Assembly (NCBI RefSeq): GCF_002994745.2
Contig: NC_037093.1
Coordinates: 67,661,510 to 67,725,509, forward strand
Direction of reading: 5' to 3'
DNA: 64,000 nucleotides
DNA from: Rosa chinensis
Taxonomy: Eukaryota > Streptophyta > Magnoliopsida > Rosales > Rosaceae
Numbering within the stretch: the first letter of the stretch is position 1; every line of letters begins with the position of its first letter. Under the pieces are notes generated by a model. It was not told where the DNA came from and searched no databases. It worked only from the letters and a program-made list of their open reading frames with translations. Shown piece after piece: positions 24,431 through 36,143 of the stretch. The translations under genes and the position numbers were made by a program.

Positions 24431-25620
24431 AAAGTCGGCCGAAGTTGACCGGAGACCTCACAGGAGAGGAGAGAGAGAATAGTTGTTGACTTTTTACTCT
24501 AGTGGCATTTATGTAAATATGTTAGTTTTTATATCCAAAATATAACATCATTTTTAATCTAGTGGCCTTATGAGGAAAAAAATTAGTTAGTGGCCTTATG
24601 ACTAAAAAAACATTCAAAGATGCACTTATATGTAATTAACTCTTAAATGTAGATGGAGCACTAGATATTGCTGCAGGCTTGAAAGGTCTGAGAGCTGTTT
24701 TACGTAATGAAAATGGGGAACTCTTTATTGGAGTCTCTAAAGGTATGGCGAGCTGATTTAGTTTTAAGGCTACAGAGCTTTATGCAGCAGCTCTATGCCT
24801 ACAGACCATTCATTAGGCGGGTTTTGGTTCGGCTCATTTCATTGTAGAAATGGATGCACAGGTGGTGATCAATGAACTAAATGGTGACATCCCAGATTGG
24901 TCAATTGAAGGCCTTTTAGCAGAAGAAGTGAGGACACTTTTCCACTTCTTCAAATCAGTTATTTGTATTTATATTCCTAGGAAATGTAATCAGGCAAAGC
25001 ATTATTTAGCTAAGAATGTGCTTATGTATCTTGCATTTCAAGTTTGGATTGAGGATGGGCCACAATGGCTATCCGATGTACTTATAGCTGATGTAAACAT
25101 CGCAATTGCATAGTTAATGTAATTTCTTTTTCTCAAAAAATAAAAATCTACACTTCTACAGTAGGACCTCGATAATTTAATACTTGATAAATTGATAATT
25201 GTAAAAGTAAAATTGGAATTGGAATCGGTTTACTCATTTCATTTCATAGTCCCTTTATATAAGGAGAGAATTATAACGGAAATATCAATTACAATGATGA
25301 CATTAAATGCTGATTGATCCGTAATCTTTGCTGATTGATAGTAATCGCTAATTCCTTGATTCTCTCTCCGTCAGTCACTTTGACGACGGCACATAATGTG
25401 TTTTTCCTTTAACACTCATTCTTGTGCCAAGTCAAAGACGAAATGGTGCATCAGTTGTTGCCACACTAAAAACCTTGCCAAGTAACAATAAAAACCTTGT
25501 GGGACAAAAAATACACCTTGGTTTAAGGAAAAGAGCACAACACACGTTTTACATTTGAGGATGACATGTGTGTGTTAGACTCCCCTTGACATCTACACCT
25601 CCCCTTGATCCTTACATTAA

Positions 25621-28600
25621 TCAAGGGAGCTTGGAAAGTCTTCGCATTCCTATACTTTTCACATGTTTCTCAAATATGGCCTTAGGCAATGATTTAGTGA
25701 ACAAATCTGCCACATTCTCCTTAGACCTTACTTGATTCACTTGAATCTTGAGGAGGGCTTGTTGTTGCTGATTGAAGAAAAACTTTGGCGATATGTGTTT
25801 TGTATTATCACCTTTGATATATCCTAGCTTCATCTGTTCGATGCAAGCTGCATTATCTTCATAAAAGCAAGTAGGCTCTTCAGTGGTAGAACTCAAACCA
25901 CTAGTCCCTTGAATATGTGTAATGATAGCTCTTAACCATATACACTCACGAACCGCCTCATGTAGAGCAATGATCTCTGAGTGGTTCGAGGAGGTAGCCA
26001 CAAGGGTTTGCTTGGTTGATCTTCAAGATATCGCCGTGTTCCCAATGGTAAATACATAACCAGTGTGGGAACGACCTTTAGGTGGGTCATAGATGTACCC
26101 AGCATCAGCAAAACCAACCAAAACGTCATTTGGAGTTTCGGTGTAGTGAGTGGCGTTTTCGCCATCAACATTTCCTTTAGGGACTGCAGTTCCATCTGCA
26201 ATCCCTCTTATCTCTCTGTAGGGAAAGAACAGTCCCCAGTCAATGATTCATTTTAGGTATCAGAAATTGTTCTTGATACCATTCCAGTGACGCTGCATTG
26301 GTGATAAGCTAAATCTAGCTAACAAGTTCACTGAGAATGCAATGTCTGGTCGAGTACATTGGGCTAAGTACAATAATGCGCCTATTGCACTTAGATAGAG
26401 AATTTCAGTTCCCAACACCTCTTCGCCATCTTCTTTTGGACGAAATGGATCTTTCTTTGCATCCAAACTTCGATCGATCATGGGAGTGCTAGCTGGATGC
26501 GCTTTGTCCATGTTAAATTGCCTGAGCATCTTTTGGACATACGCAGACTGGTGGATTAGTATTCCACAAACTCGGTGTTCTAGTTCAAGGCCTAGACAGA
26601 ATCGAGTTTTCCCAAGATCCTTCATCTAAAATTCGGATTTCTAGTAGTTCGCGGTTTCTCTTATTTTATCAAGAGTACCTATTATGTTCATATCATCGAC
26701 ATATACTGCTACAATTGCTAATCTGAAACTTGTTTTTTTTATGAATACGCAGGGGCATAATTCATCGTTCTTATATCCCTTCTCAATCAAATAGTCACTT
26801 AGACGGGTATACCACATTCGCCCAGATTATTTCAATCCGTAAAGTGAGTGTTTCAACCTAATTGCAAACGCACTCCGTGGTTTAGAGTGTATATATATAT
26901 ATATATATATATATATCTGAATCAAGATCCCCATAGAGATATGCAGTAACCACATCCATGAGCTGCATTTCCAGTCCTTCGGAAACTACCAAGCTAACTA
27001 AGTAGCGGAATGTTATAACGTCCTTTACAGGAGAGTATGTCTCCTCGTAGTCAATTCCAGAGCATTGTGAGAAACCTTGTGCCACAAGGCTAGCCTTGTA
27101 TCTCAGGACTTCATTCTTCTCATTACGCTTTCTGACAAATACCCATTTATGTCCTACCGGCTTTATACTTGGTGGGGTTAGCACTACCCGACCAAATACC
27201 TGTCTCTTTGTCAGAGAATCTAATTCTGCATGAATTGCTTCTTTCCATTTAGGCAAATGTTGTGTCATTGTTGACATTAGGCAACAGAGCGTGGTTCGAT
27301 ATCATCGTGCTCTATAATTTCTTGAGCAACAGTGTATGCAAATACATCATCAATATGTATGGAAGATCTTTCTATCAACTCATACGCACTCTCATAATCC
27401 AATAAGATTTCTTTGTTATCTGGAATCATTTCAAACATCGAAGCGTCCTCCAGTATTGATTCATGTACATAACTATAATCAGAGACAATCTCATGAGAGG
27501 GATTCTCTACATTGATGATTAATGGGTCGGTTTGTGCCTTACTCGCCATCTTCTTCCTTGGGTGAGTGTCAATCGATTCAAGTGGCCTCCCCCTCTTCAT
27601 TTGGGGAGCTACGGCCTCAACCACACCTCCACTAAGTGTGGTTGCAGTGCCTCTATCTGCTGCATCGTTCCCCTGTGGGGGACTTCTAACCTTGCAGGCA
27701 CATTTGCAGCTGGTATATGTGATATGGTCACTTTTGCAATATCAGTAAACGCATCAGGCATCGAATCTGCTACGTTCTGAAGATCGATTATTCTTTTTAC
27801 TTCACTTTCACAATGTGAAGTGCGGGGATCAAAATGAGACAGAGTGGGGACAAACCACGACAATTCCTGTCGTTCCATTGGAAAATCGTTTTTCTTATCT
27901 CCCCATAACGACGAGAAGACTATCTCATCAAAGTGACAAACCGCAAATCTAGCGGTAAAGAGATCGCCTGTCAAGGGTTCCAAGTAGTCGATAATTGTTG
28001 GGGATTCATATCCAACATAAATACTTAATCGTCTATGAGGACCCATTTTTGTGCACTGTGGGGGGGCAATAGGCACATATACTGCAAAACCAAATATGCG
28101 TAAGTGTGAAATGTCAGGCTCATATCCAGTTACCAACTGGTACGCAGAAAATGGTTGGCTAGCAGTGGATCTTAAACGAATAAGTAAAGCTGTGTGCAAT
28201 ATTGCATAACCCCAGACAGATATAGGCAGCTTGGTGCGCATAACCAGTGCCCTAGCCACCATCTGTAGCCTTTTGATGGTGGCTTCTGCGAGACCATTTT
28301 GTGTATGCACATGAGGTACATGAGGCTCTACATCTATCTCAATAAACATGCAATAATCATCAAATGTTTTTGATGTAAACTCTCCAACGTTATCAAGCCT
28401 TATAGACTTAATAGGGTGATCAGGGTGGTGAGCCCTTAAAAGTATAATCTGTGCTAGGAGTTTTACAAATGCAGAATTTCTTGTGGACAATAAAGCGACA
28501 TGTGACCAGTATGACGAAGCATCCACTAGAACCATAAAGTACTTGAATGGTCCGCATTCTGGATGGATAGGTCCACAGATATCTCCTTGTATGTTTTGTA

Positions 28601-30458
28601 AGAGTGGAATGTTTTGTTTTGTGTCTTTAGCATAGGAAGGTCTCGAACCTGTTTTTGCTAAAGATGAGGCTTTGCAAAACGAGTTATGTGCCTTTGAAAT
28701 AGTCAATGAGGCATAATGGGAGGGAGGTAGTGCTTCTAGTACTTCAGAAGGAAATTGCTGCATTTGAGCAGTACTAGGACCGACATCTTGCAGTGTGGCG
28801 GATTTTTCTCCAATTTTATTTTTCACTCGAAAGAAGGGATGTCCATGTGATTTCTTTAAAATACGGATCATCATGTCACGACTGAGGTGCCCTAGGCGGT
28901 CATGCCAAAGCCTGTATAAGTCAGTGTCTCACATTTCATTGTTGGTGATAGCATAGGATTCTATGATCCGAATCGTAGTGAGGTACAGTCCACTAGATTG
29001 ACTCATAAGTTTCTCTAAAATGTGTTTTCTTCCACATTCATTAGAGGTAATATAAAGGTATTCAGTGCCATTCTCACAGTTTGTTTCTACATGATAACCG
29101 TTGGCACGAATATCTTTGAAACTTAACAAGGTTCGATTAGCTCTTGATGCATATAGAGTGTCTGTGACTTTAAATGTTGTGCCATTAGGCAGCAAAAATT
29201 TGGCAGTTCCTCGCCCTTTTATTACTTGTGATTATCCAATCATCGTAGTCACAGAGGAATTATAGGCTATTAATTCAATGAATAATTGCCTATTCCTTAA
29301 TATGGTGTGGGTAGTCCCACTATCAACTAAGCACTCAAGTTCTCCTCAATTCATTCCTACAAATAAATGGGAGGTATTATTAATTAATTTTAAAATATAT
29401 CTCATATTCTTTAGAGTATTTCAATTTGCGTAGAATTGTATTCTTTTCATTCTAATAATTTTTCTAGATGTATTACTTTACATCTTTATAGTGCTATTTC
29501 GAACCATTTAAATCTGTGTAGTAAATAAAAGTCGAACGAATTCATTGCTTCAGAATAAAATCTGAAATTTATTAATAAGCCAACGATAATCAAATCAGGG
29601 TCTTGTTCAAAAATCTAATTTATCAACTCTTTCTTGTTTGACTGAAGGGTTCTTCGGTGCCCTTTGCACCTTATTTCCATGACCACTAGGGCCAGCACCA
29701 CCATCTCTGCGCCATACATTAGGAGGGCCTCCACTGGCCATACCATGACCCCCACGTCCCTTGCCATGTGGGTAGGGATCAGTACGTCCAACCCCCTTTG
29801 CATTGAGGTTCTTTCCAACTTTCACTTTGCCATAATTAGCCTCAGAAATTTTCTTTGTCCCAACAGGCCTAGCATTGTTGTTCAAAAGAACCTCATTATG
29901 CTTCTCAACCACGTCCAATAGGTTGATCAGCTTATTGAAGGTTGTAATTCTTTTGTTGTTATACTCCAACCTATACTGGTTCGCTAGTATAAGTGCTGAA
30001 GTAGGAAAAATGGAAAGAGTCTTCTAGATCATATCATCTTCTGTGAGTTCCTTTCCACAGAAATTTAGACGTGCCTTTAGGCACAACATGTCCTTGTTGA
30101 AATCATTGACCCTTTTGTAGTCAAGCAAGCGGATTTCATTCCACTGAACAGTCAGTTCTGGGAGCAAGGTGTCATGAATGTTCCCAAAACGTCCCTTAAG
30201 GGCATCCCACAGTTCTTTGGGTGTCTTCAACTTAAGGTACTCTCAGCGTAGGCTAGGATCAATATGTCGCCTCAGAAACATTAAGGCATTTGCTTTCACC
30301 TTGTCAAACGGTCCATCGTCTTTGAGATCAGTGGAAGTTTTGATGGTGGCAGTGTAGTATTTTGCCACAAAGGCATTTTCTATATCGGAAACCCAACGGT
30401 GGTACTCAAGTCCTTCTGAGTCAAAAATGTCAAATTCAGGTCGAGTTGGATCAGCCAT
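25621..30458 (-). pseudogene. Degenerate Copia gag-pol of copy 1
   Basis: Reading the minus strand gives gag (from ATG at 30458, MADPTRPEFD; stops at about 30243 and 30024; Gly-rich C-terminus to 29607), protease-like remains (around 29195-28929), and the integrase core with downstream regions (28874-27609). The integrase shows the Asp of VLVDASSYW and a later NGLAEATI motif. Reverse transcriptase follows (27277-26260, with YVDDMN as its catalytic motif), then RNase H (ending SIGMRRLSKLP at 25621). The order gag-PR-INT-RT-RH is that of Copia. At 26889-26917 the segment after YLYGDLDSD has expanded into (TA)n, encoding Ile-Tyr repeats. At least six breaks make it non-functional. Confidence 0.9.
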
Positions 30459-31510
30459 CTACATAAACAAGAGAGAAGAAATAAATTACGCAGTCATAAA
30501 GACATCCACGTGAATTATTTTCCAAAAATATAAATTAGATTTCAAGACCAAAATTCGTAATGGTCACATGTTTTTCTTTTTCAATGCTATGTGAAAATGC
30601 TTTATCACGGTAAGTGAGTATTTATAATGCGCATGAATTTTCATTATCATGGCAAAACACAATTTATATAACATGCTAAATAAAACAATTATAGAAAGTA
30701 GTAACGTAAATTACAAGACATGCTCAAAATTACACAAATAATATATGACAAAATATATATGGCATGCTCAAAATAAAATATAAACAATAACATAATATAA
30801 AGGCATGCGTAGGCATAATTATCTAAGCGTAGGTAAAATAAAAACATACTCAAAATTTAAAAATAATAAAAACATAAACAATAAAATATAGAGCGTGCTT
30901 AAAAAAAGAGTAAACATAAATAAGGTTGTAATGCTTTAGATTCCACGAATATGTATAACACATATATGAAAAGTGAAATATAAATAAGGCAGCCAAAAAT
31001 AAAATAAAAACATACTTGATTTCTAGAAAACAAAATAATCCTAGCGCACGAGCGTGTTGATGCAAGCGTGCATTGCGATGTTTTTGGGCTTGGGAAAAAC
31101 TGGGCCGCTTCTTCGCTCTTTTCAGCAATGAGCCATGGGGGATTTGTTTCTTTTCTTTTTCTTTTTCTTGGCCTGCTTCTTTTTCTTTCTTTGTTGAGTC
31201 GAGTCACACTTTTTTTTCCTTTCTTTTCTCTCTGTTTTTTTTTTTTTGCGTCTTCTTCTTGTTTATGGTTCTCTGTTGTTTTGTTTGGCAGAGACTGCTG
31301 CGTCGTCGCCGGTGGCGGGACGAGTAAGCAGGGGTGGGCGTTCGGGTTGGGCCATGCGTGCTCCGACGTGCATGGCAGATCAAGTGCAGGGAGGTCTGGT
31401 CACAGCTGTGGGCGATGTAGCAACATGTGATCGGTGGCTGCTTAGATCGGTGATCGGTGACGGGATCGAAGGCGGGCGGAGGCTGGGCGTGCGCGTGCTG
31501 TTGCTGTGGT

Positions 31511-32647
31511 TAGGGCTGGGATCGGGCCCGGCCCGTGCAAAATTTATAGGGCTCGAGCCCGAACCGAAATTTTTGGGGCCGGGCTCAAATTGTAGGTTTC
31601 AAGTTTTGGGACCGAGTTAGGACCGGCCCGTTTTTTTGGGGCCGGGTTTTCCGGGTTTTCGGGCCCAAATCCGTACAAATGCCCAGCCTCAATATCAGAG
31701 GGGACGCCATACTTTATGCTCTGGTTTTTCTCAGACTTTCAGATTAACATATTTCGTACAAATCTTATAGTTTTACTTCTCACGAATTAAACAAAATGCA
31801 GAGAAGAAAATAGAAGATTAACACAAGATATTGAACAAATTGCAGTCGAAATCGAAACATACAAGTCTGTCTACAAGGCTACTGATCAAAATCCAAAATC
31901 CCTTAAAAAAAAAAAACCAAAATCCCATGTCCACTAATTAACTATTAAATCAGTAAACCCTCTTTACATAGATGAAGAAAATATCCTAAATTGCTTGAAG
32001 ACATGAACCCCCTAATTCTCTTGGCCTTCTCCCCAACATGGCATGGATCTGGATCTGGAAACTAAACTTTCCGATCTGCAAGTCTGCAACTTTGTTGACA
32101 TGAACACATGAACCGAAATTTGAGGTATGGGGAAATAGAAATAGGAGAAGAGTGTGACGAAAATCATAGCTAGAAGAAGAAAAAGAAGGTATGAACATAG
32201 AATAGGAGAGGAGATGGAAGAAGAAGAAGAAGGAGAGAGAGAGAGAGAAGAAAGGACGAGAAGAGAGTGTGACAAAATCATATCTAGAAGAAGAAAAAGA
32301 AGGTATGAACTGAATAAGAGAGGAGAGGAGAGGAGAAGAAAAAGTCAAAAAGGAGAAGAAAGGAAGAAGACAAAAGGAGAATGTGTGCGGCAGTGAAAAG
32401 AGGAAGAGAGAATAGGGTTTAGTAGCTTAAGTATTAAATATTAATAGAGAATGTTAGAAAACGGGCCTTCGGGCTTTTTTTTTTTTTTTTTATAATTTCT
32501 CTGGCCCGGGCCCGGACAGTATTTTATTTATTTCGGGCCGGGCCTTGCAAAACAGATAAAATAAATTCTAAAGCCCGGACCATTCAGGCCGGTCCCGGGC
32601 AGGTTCCGGGTCGGGTTTCGGGTTTCCGGGCTAAAATCCCAGCTCTA
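31511..32647. mobile_element. Non-autonomous hAT element in the leader of Copia copy 1
   Basis: The termini are TAGGGCTGGGAT on the left and ATCCCAGCTCTA on the right, of the TAGGGNTGG-type common in plant hAT elements. A perfect 8-bp target duplication, GCTGTGGT, lies at 31503-31510 and 32648-32655, the size expected for hAT. The subterminal parts are rich in GGCCCGG/CCGGGCC palindromes. The 1137-bp body has no transposase. Its middle (about 32150-32400) is a GAA/GAG-rich purine tract containing a duplicated motif (TAGAAGAAGAAAAAGAAGGT). Confidence 0.9.
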
Positions 32648-34579
32648 GCTGTGGTGCTGCTGCAAGGATGCGGGGGTCAGTAGCGTGTCTGCTAGGATCT
32701 GCAAGGCCGTGGGATAGAGATCGCATGGGCTAGGCTGCTTTGCTATCAAGAGTGGTGGCCTGGGATAGGCTGGAGGCCGGTAGGGGTTGACGGGATAGAG
32801 GCAGGGGCTGTGAGGCCAGACGGAGACGCGCGCTGCATGTAATTTTTATTTTTTTTTCCTTCTAGGTTTTGGTTTTTTTTTTTTGACGGGTGGAAGAAGA
32901 AAAAACTAGAAAATTAGGGTTTTTTTCTTGGCTATTTCGAAGCTAGAATTTTTTCTTTTGGCTATTGGCTCTGAGCGTGCTAATAACGTGTAAAAGTAAA
33001 ATTAGAATTGGAATAGGTCTACTCATTTCATTTCATAGTCCCTTTATATAGGGAGAGAATTACAACGGAAATATCAATTACAATGATGACATTAAATGTT
33101 GATTGATCCGTAATCTTTGCTGATTGATAGTAATCGCTAATTCATTGATTCCCTCTACGTCAATCACTTTGACGAAGACACATAATGTGTTTTTCCTTTA
33201 ACCATAATCTCGATTAAATAGAATTTTTGGCCAATCACAACTTGAGGACAATGTGCTAAATTAATAATTCACTATATATATATAAGTGTTCAAGTAAACC
33301 CTAATTTGTGTTTGGCCCAAACTCTAGGTTACTTGACCTAGTGGTAATAGGGTTAAATTAGAAGGATCTAGATTCCTATTCAATGTACGATTACTTTTCT
33401 TGTATGATTGATATTCTATACATTGTATCCTCTATATAAAGAGACCCCTATTATCAATGAGAAGACACAACGATTTCCTCTCAATTTCAGTTTCTCTACA
33501 ACACGAAGCCCTAACCCTGAAACAAATAGTCAAACCCTGATTCAAGAAGCTAAAAAGCTTGAATCCGAATACAAAACCTTGAAACATTTTCTGCCCCCAT
33601 ATCACACCTTGAAGAACTCAATTCCAGGAGTCCAGAACCAGCCGGAAACCTACCAAACCTGCCATTGAAAGCTCCATACAACTCGCAGCAAATATTCCAC
33701 TAGTTCACCATCTTCCGGACCTCCAATTTCCACCAAATTTTGATAGAAGAAGCCCGTTGATCAAAAGTTTCAGGAACCGGAAGAAAAAGTCCAAAAACGG
33801 GCCTAAAAAGACGTGAATCGGCTACCTGAGCAGCTACATATTGAACCGGCAGAAAAGAAGAAAAGAAGAAAAGAAAAAGAGAAGAAAGGAAACCCAGCCC
33901 AGAAAAAAAAAAAAAGGGAAAAGAAGTCAAGCCCAAAGAAGAAGAGCCCAGAAGCCCACTGACCTGACTCGGCCCACTGATACACCTGACCCACAGCCAC
34001 GTCAACACAGCCACATCAGCCTGCCACGTCAGCATCCGGGGACCCACTGCCACGTCAGCTCGGTCAGCCCCTGGTCAACAGTCAACAATGGTCAACGCCG
34101 GGCAACTACTTTTCCGGCAACTTTTCCTTCGACTTTTCATATCACTTTTCGGCAACTTTTTCGGCCATTTTCAGGCGACTTTTTCAGACCACTTTTTCCG
34201 GTCAAATTTTCCGGCGACCTATTTCGAGGTATTTTTTACTAAACGTTCCTGTTTTTTTTAGAGTTTTTAAATTCAATTTCTCTTCTTTTTCGGGGACTTG
34301 CAACCTCCCTTCTTCTACCCCCTTTCTTTATCATAGGGGAGACCAAATTAAGCCGAACTGTGGGGGTTCGTGCTCACTCCAAGCTTGGAGCTTGTAGAGT
34401 TCTCCAAACTTAGAGTTTGTTGAGATAAAACGATCGACCGCAAACATCATTGTTTCGATCTAATCCAACCCCTCTTGGAATCGAATTTCTTGGAAGCGAC
34501 TACGCTCAGAAATTTTATTTGTTTTTGTGGTAGCCTTTTTCGCTCCGAAACTAAACCTAATTTCTTGTTCTCTTTCAGG

Positions 34580-35628
34580 ATGAGTAATCTAAACAAATTG
34601 AACTTTGCTCCATTGGGAACAACTGGCTCTGAATATCATAGGTGGGTTCGTGATATCCGCCAGCATCTCAAGGCCGATGGAATCTTGGATACGATTCTCG
34701 AGCCTAGCCAGGACGTGCTAACTGTTGAGCAAGCTCAAGATTTGGAAGCAAATAGAGCGGCCTTAGAGGCAAATAAGGCGAAAGCCATCATCCTAATGAC
34801 TCGTCATATGGATGATTCGCTCCAGTACGAGTGTATGAATGAAGAAGACCTCAGAAGGTTGTGGGTCTCACTCGAAGATAGATTTGGCAACGTCCGTGAC
34901 TCCCTGCTTCCTGACCTAGAAGTGAGATGGCATAGCCTCCATTTCTGTGATTTCAAGTCAGTTTTTGACTACAACTCGGAAGCACTTCGCATTAAATCCT
35001 TAATGGAATTCTGTGGTAAAGAGATCACAAATGCGATGTTGATTGAGAAGACTCTCTCTACTTTCCCCGTCTCTGCATTGATGGTTGCTAAGAACTATCG
35101 AATCGATGTTACTGCAAGAAGAATCACAAGGTTTCATGAGCTCATTGGAGCTATGAATGTCGCTGAAAAGCATGACAACATCCTTGTGAAGAACTATAAT
35201 TCGAGATCCGTGGAAACAGAGCATATTCCGGAATCCAATTATAGTCGCGCCCCAAAGAGAGGGCGCTAAAAGCGAAACCCTAATCTTAGGAATACATTTG
35301 GATGTTCTGGTCCATCTACTTGGGAAAGTAATCGCCAAAATAGGCGAACACTGAACATAAGAGGTAAACGTGGAAAGAGAGAGGGAGGCAACGCCTCTGG
35401 CCATGTTGGTGGTGCCACCAACACTAAGAGCCATCTAAATGACGCTTTCAAAGCGCCTCAATCAATGGAGTTTGAGCAAAGAGATGTATGTTCTCAATGT
35501 GGAATGTCTGATCATTGGGCATACATTTGTAGAGCTCGTGAAGAAATTGTCACCGCATACAAAGCATATTGTGAAGCAAGAGAAGCTCACTATATGGAAC
35601 AAGAAAATCAAGAAGATGATCTAGAATG
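34580..35628 (+). pseudogene. Copia gag of copy 2 with one stop codon
   Basis: The ATG at 34580 begins MSNLNKLNFAPLG and the frame runs to a TAA at 35267-35269. Beyond the stop the frame continues as a basic linker. A CCHC zinc knuckle (CSQCGMSDHWAYIC) follows at about 35490-35531, in a frame ending at 35628. An uninterrupted protein would be about 350 aa, a normal size for Copia gag. The ATG is preceded by a pyrimidine tract ending in CAG, resembling a 3' splice site, so the gag mRNA might be spliced from the leader. The interruption makes this copy defective unless the stop is suppressed. Confidence 0.85.
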
Positions 35629-36143
35629 AAGGGTTGAAGACTACAAATCTGGCTGGGATCAATAGATCGCCAATTCTGTTTAAGTCTTTATTTTTCCAAG
35701 AGATGTAATAGGCAATTGCCATATATTTTTGTAGTAAATGCCAATAGTTTAGCTTTTCTTCAAAGTAGGCTCACTCAAAGTAAGTGTGATGTCTAGGAAG
35801 GTTCTGAGATTAGTGGTACTTAAGCGAGCCTTGCTCCACCGACATCTCTCTACTCACCTGGTCACATTTATTTTGGAATTACCGAAAGAAATTAGACGAC
35901 TACCATTGTTTTGCATTAGCTATCATTTTGGATTAGATTTTGTTTAGTCAAAGAGACAATGATGTAACTCCATTGGCTTATGAATAAAATTTCAAGTTCT
36001 TTATGACTCCATTTTGATTCTGAGCATATGACTTTTGTGACTACGATGGCTGGGCCATCAGTATTAATTCAAGGACATGGAATAGCCCAAGTTTCCACTT
36101 GCCAAATGACACCTTAATTACTGTCACAGAAACTCTCTACGCA

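Larger units (their letters stand above)
22740..24642. mobile_element. Mutator-like element inserted in the LINE
   Basis: The boundaries are fixed by a perfect 9-bp duplication, TTAAATGTA (22731-22739 and 24643-24651), and by diverged terminal inverted repeats of about 90 bp. The first 20 bases are TAGAAAATTACACATAAGTG, against GAGTTAATTACATATAAGTG from the other end. The repeats also share AGTCAYAAGGCCAC-like segments. The 1903-bp body has no transposase. It contains a long (CT)n tract, a GC-rich segment (about 23040-23400) and a degenerate minisatellite. The GC-rich part could be captured host DNA, but I cannot name the source. Confidence 0.8.
22441..25145 (+). pseudogene. LINE RNase H domain (RVT_3 type), split by a Mutator-like insertion
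   Basis: Removing the element at 22740-24642 and one copy of its TTAAATGTA duplication gives a continuous frame. It reads from a WTKPTFPF segment through KLNVDGALD (first catalytic Asp of RNase H) into GLRAVLRNENG, then EMDAQVV. It ends with a conserved VWIEDGPQWL motif near the C-terminus. This is the plant LINE RNase H-like C-terminal domain. At least two in-frame stops occur (about 24757 and 24814). The 3' end at about 25113-25145 is A-rich (CTCAAAAAATAAAAA), as in a polyadenylated retroposon. The 5' portion fades out near 22441, so this is a truncated dead copy. Confidence 0.8.
25200..33203 (-). mobile_element. Copia LTR retrotransposon, copy 1
   Basis: Two 215-bp LTRs (25200-25414 and 32989-33203, TGTAAAAG...TTTAACA on the plus strand) flank the element, with a 5-bp target duplication ATAAT at 25195-25199 and 33204-33208. 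By hand the LTRs differ at about 13 positions. The coding region runs on the minus strand from gag at 30458 to the end of RNase H at 25621. A 2.5-kb leader (30459-32988) is largely non-coding and carries a hAT insertion. Next to the 5' LTR I see no classical TGG primer-binding site. The element is defective because of stops and a microsatellite in the reverse transcriptase. Confidence 0.9.

Noticed and set aside
24850..25113. Stand-alone small gene (87 codons)
   Set aside because: It is the C-terminal part of a LINE RNase H domain with stops upstream, not a separate gene.
31068..31620. Overlapping plus-strand frames of 84-124 codons
   Set aside because: They lie in the Copia leader and the GC-rich end of a hAT element, are low in complexity, and oppose the element's coding strand.
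32154..32396. Arg/Glu-rich frame of 80 codons
   Set aside because: It is a translation of the GAA/GAG purine tract inside a hAT element.
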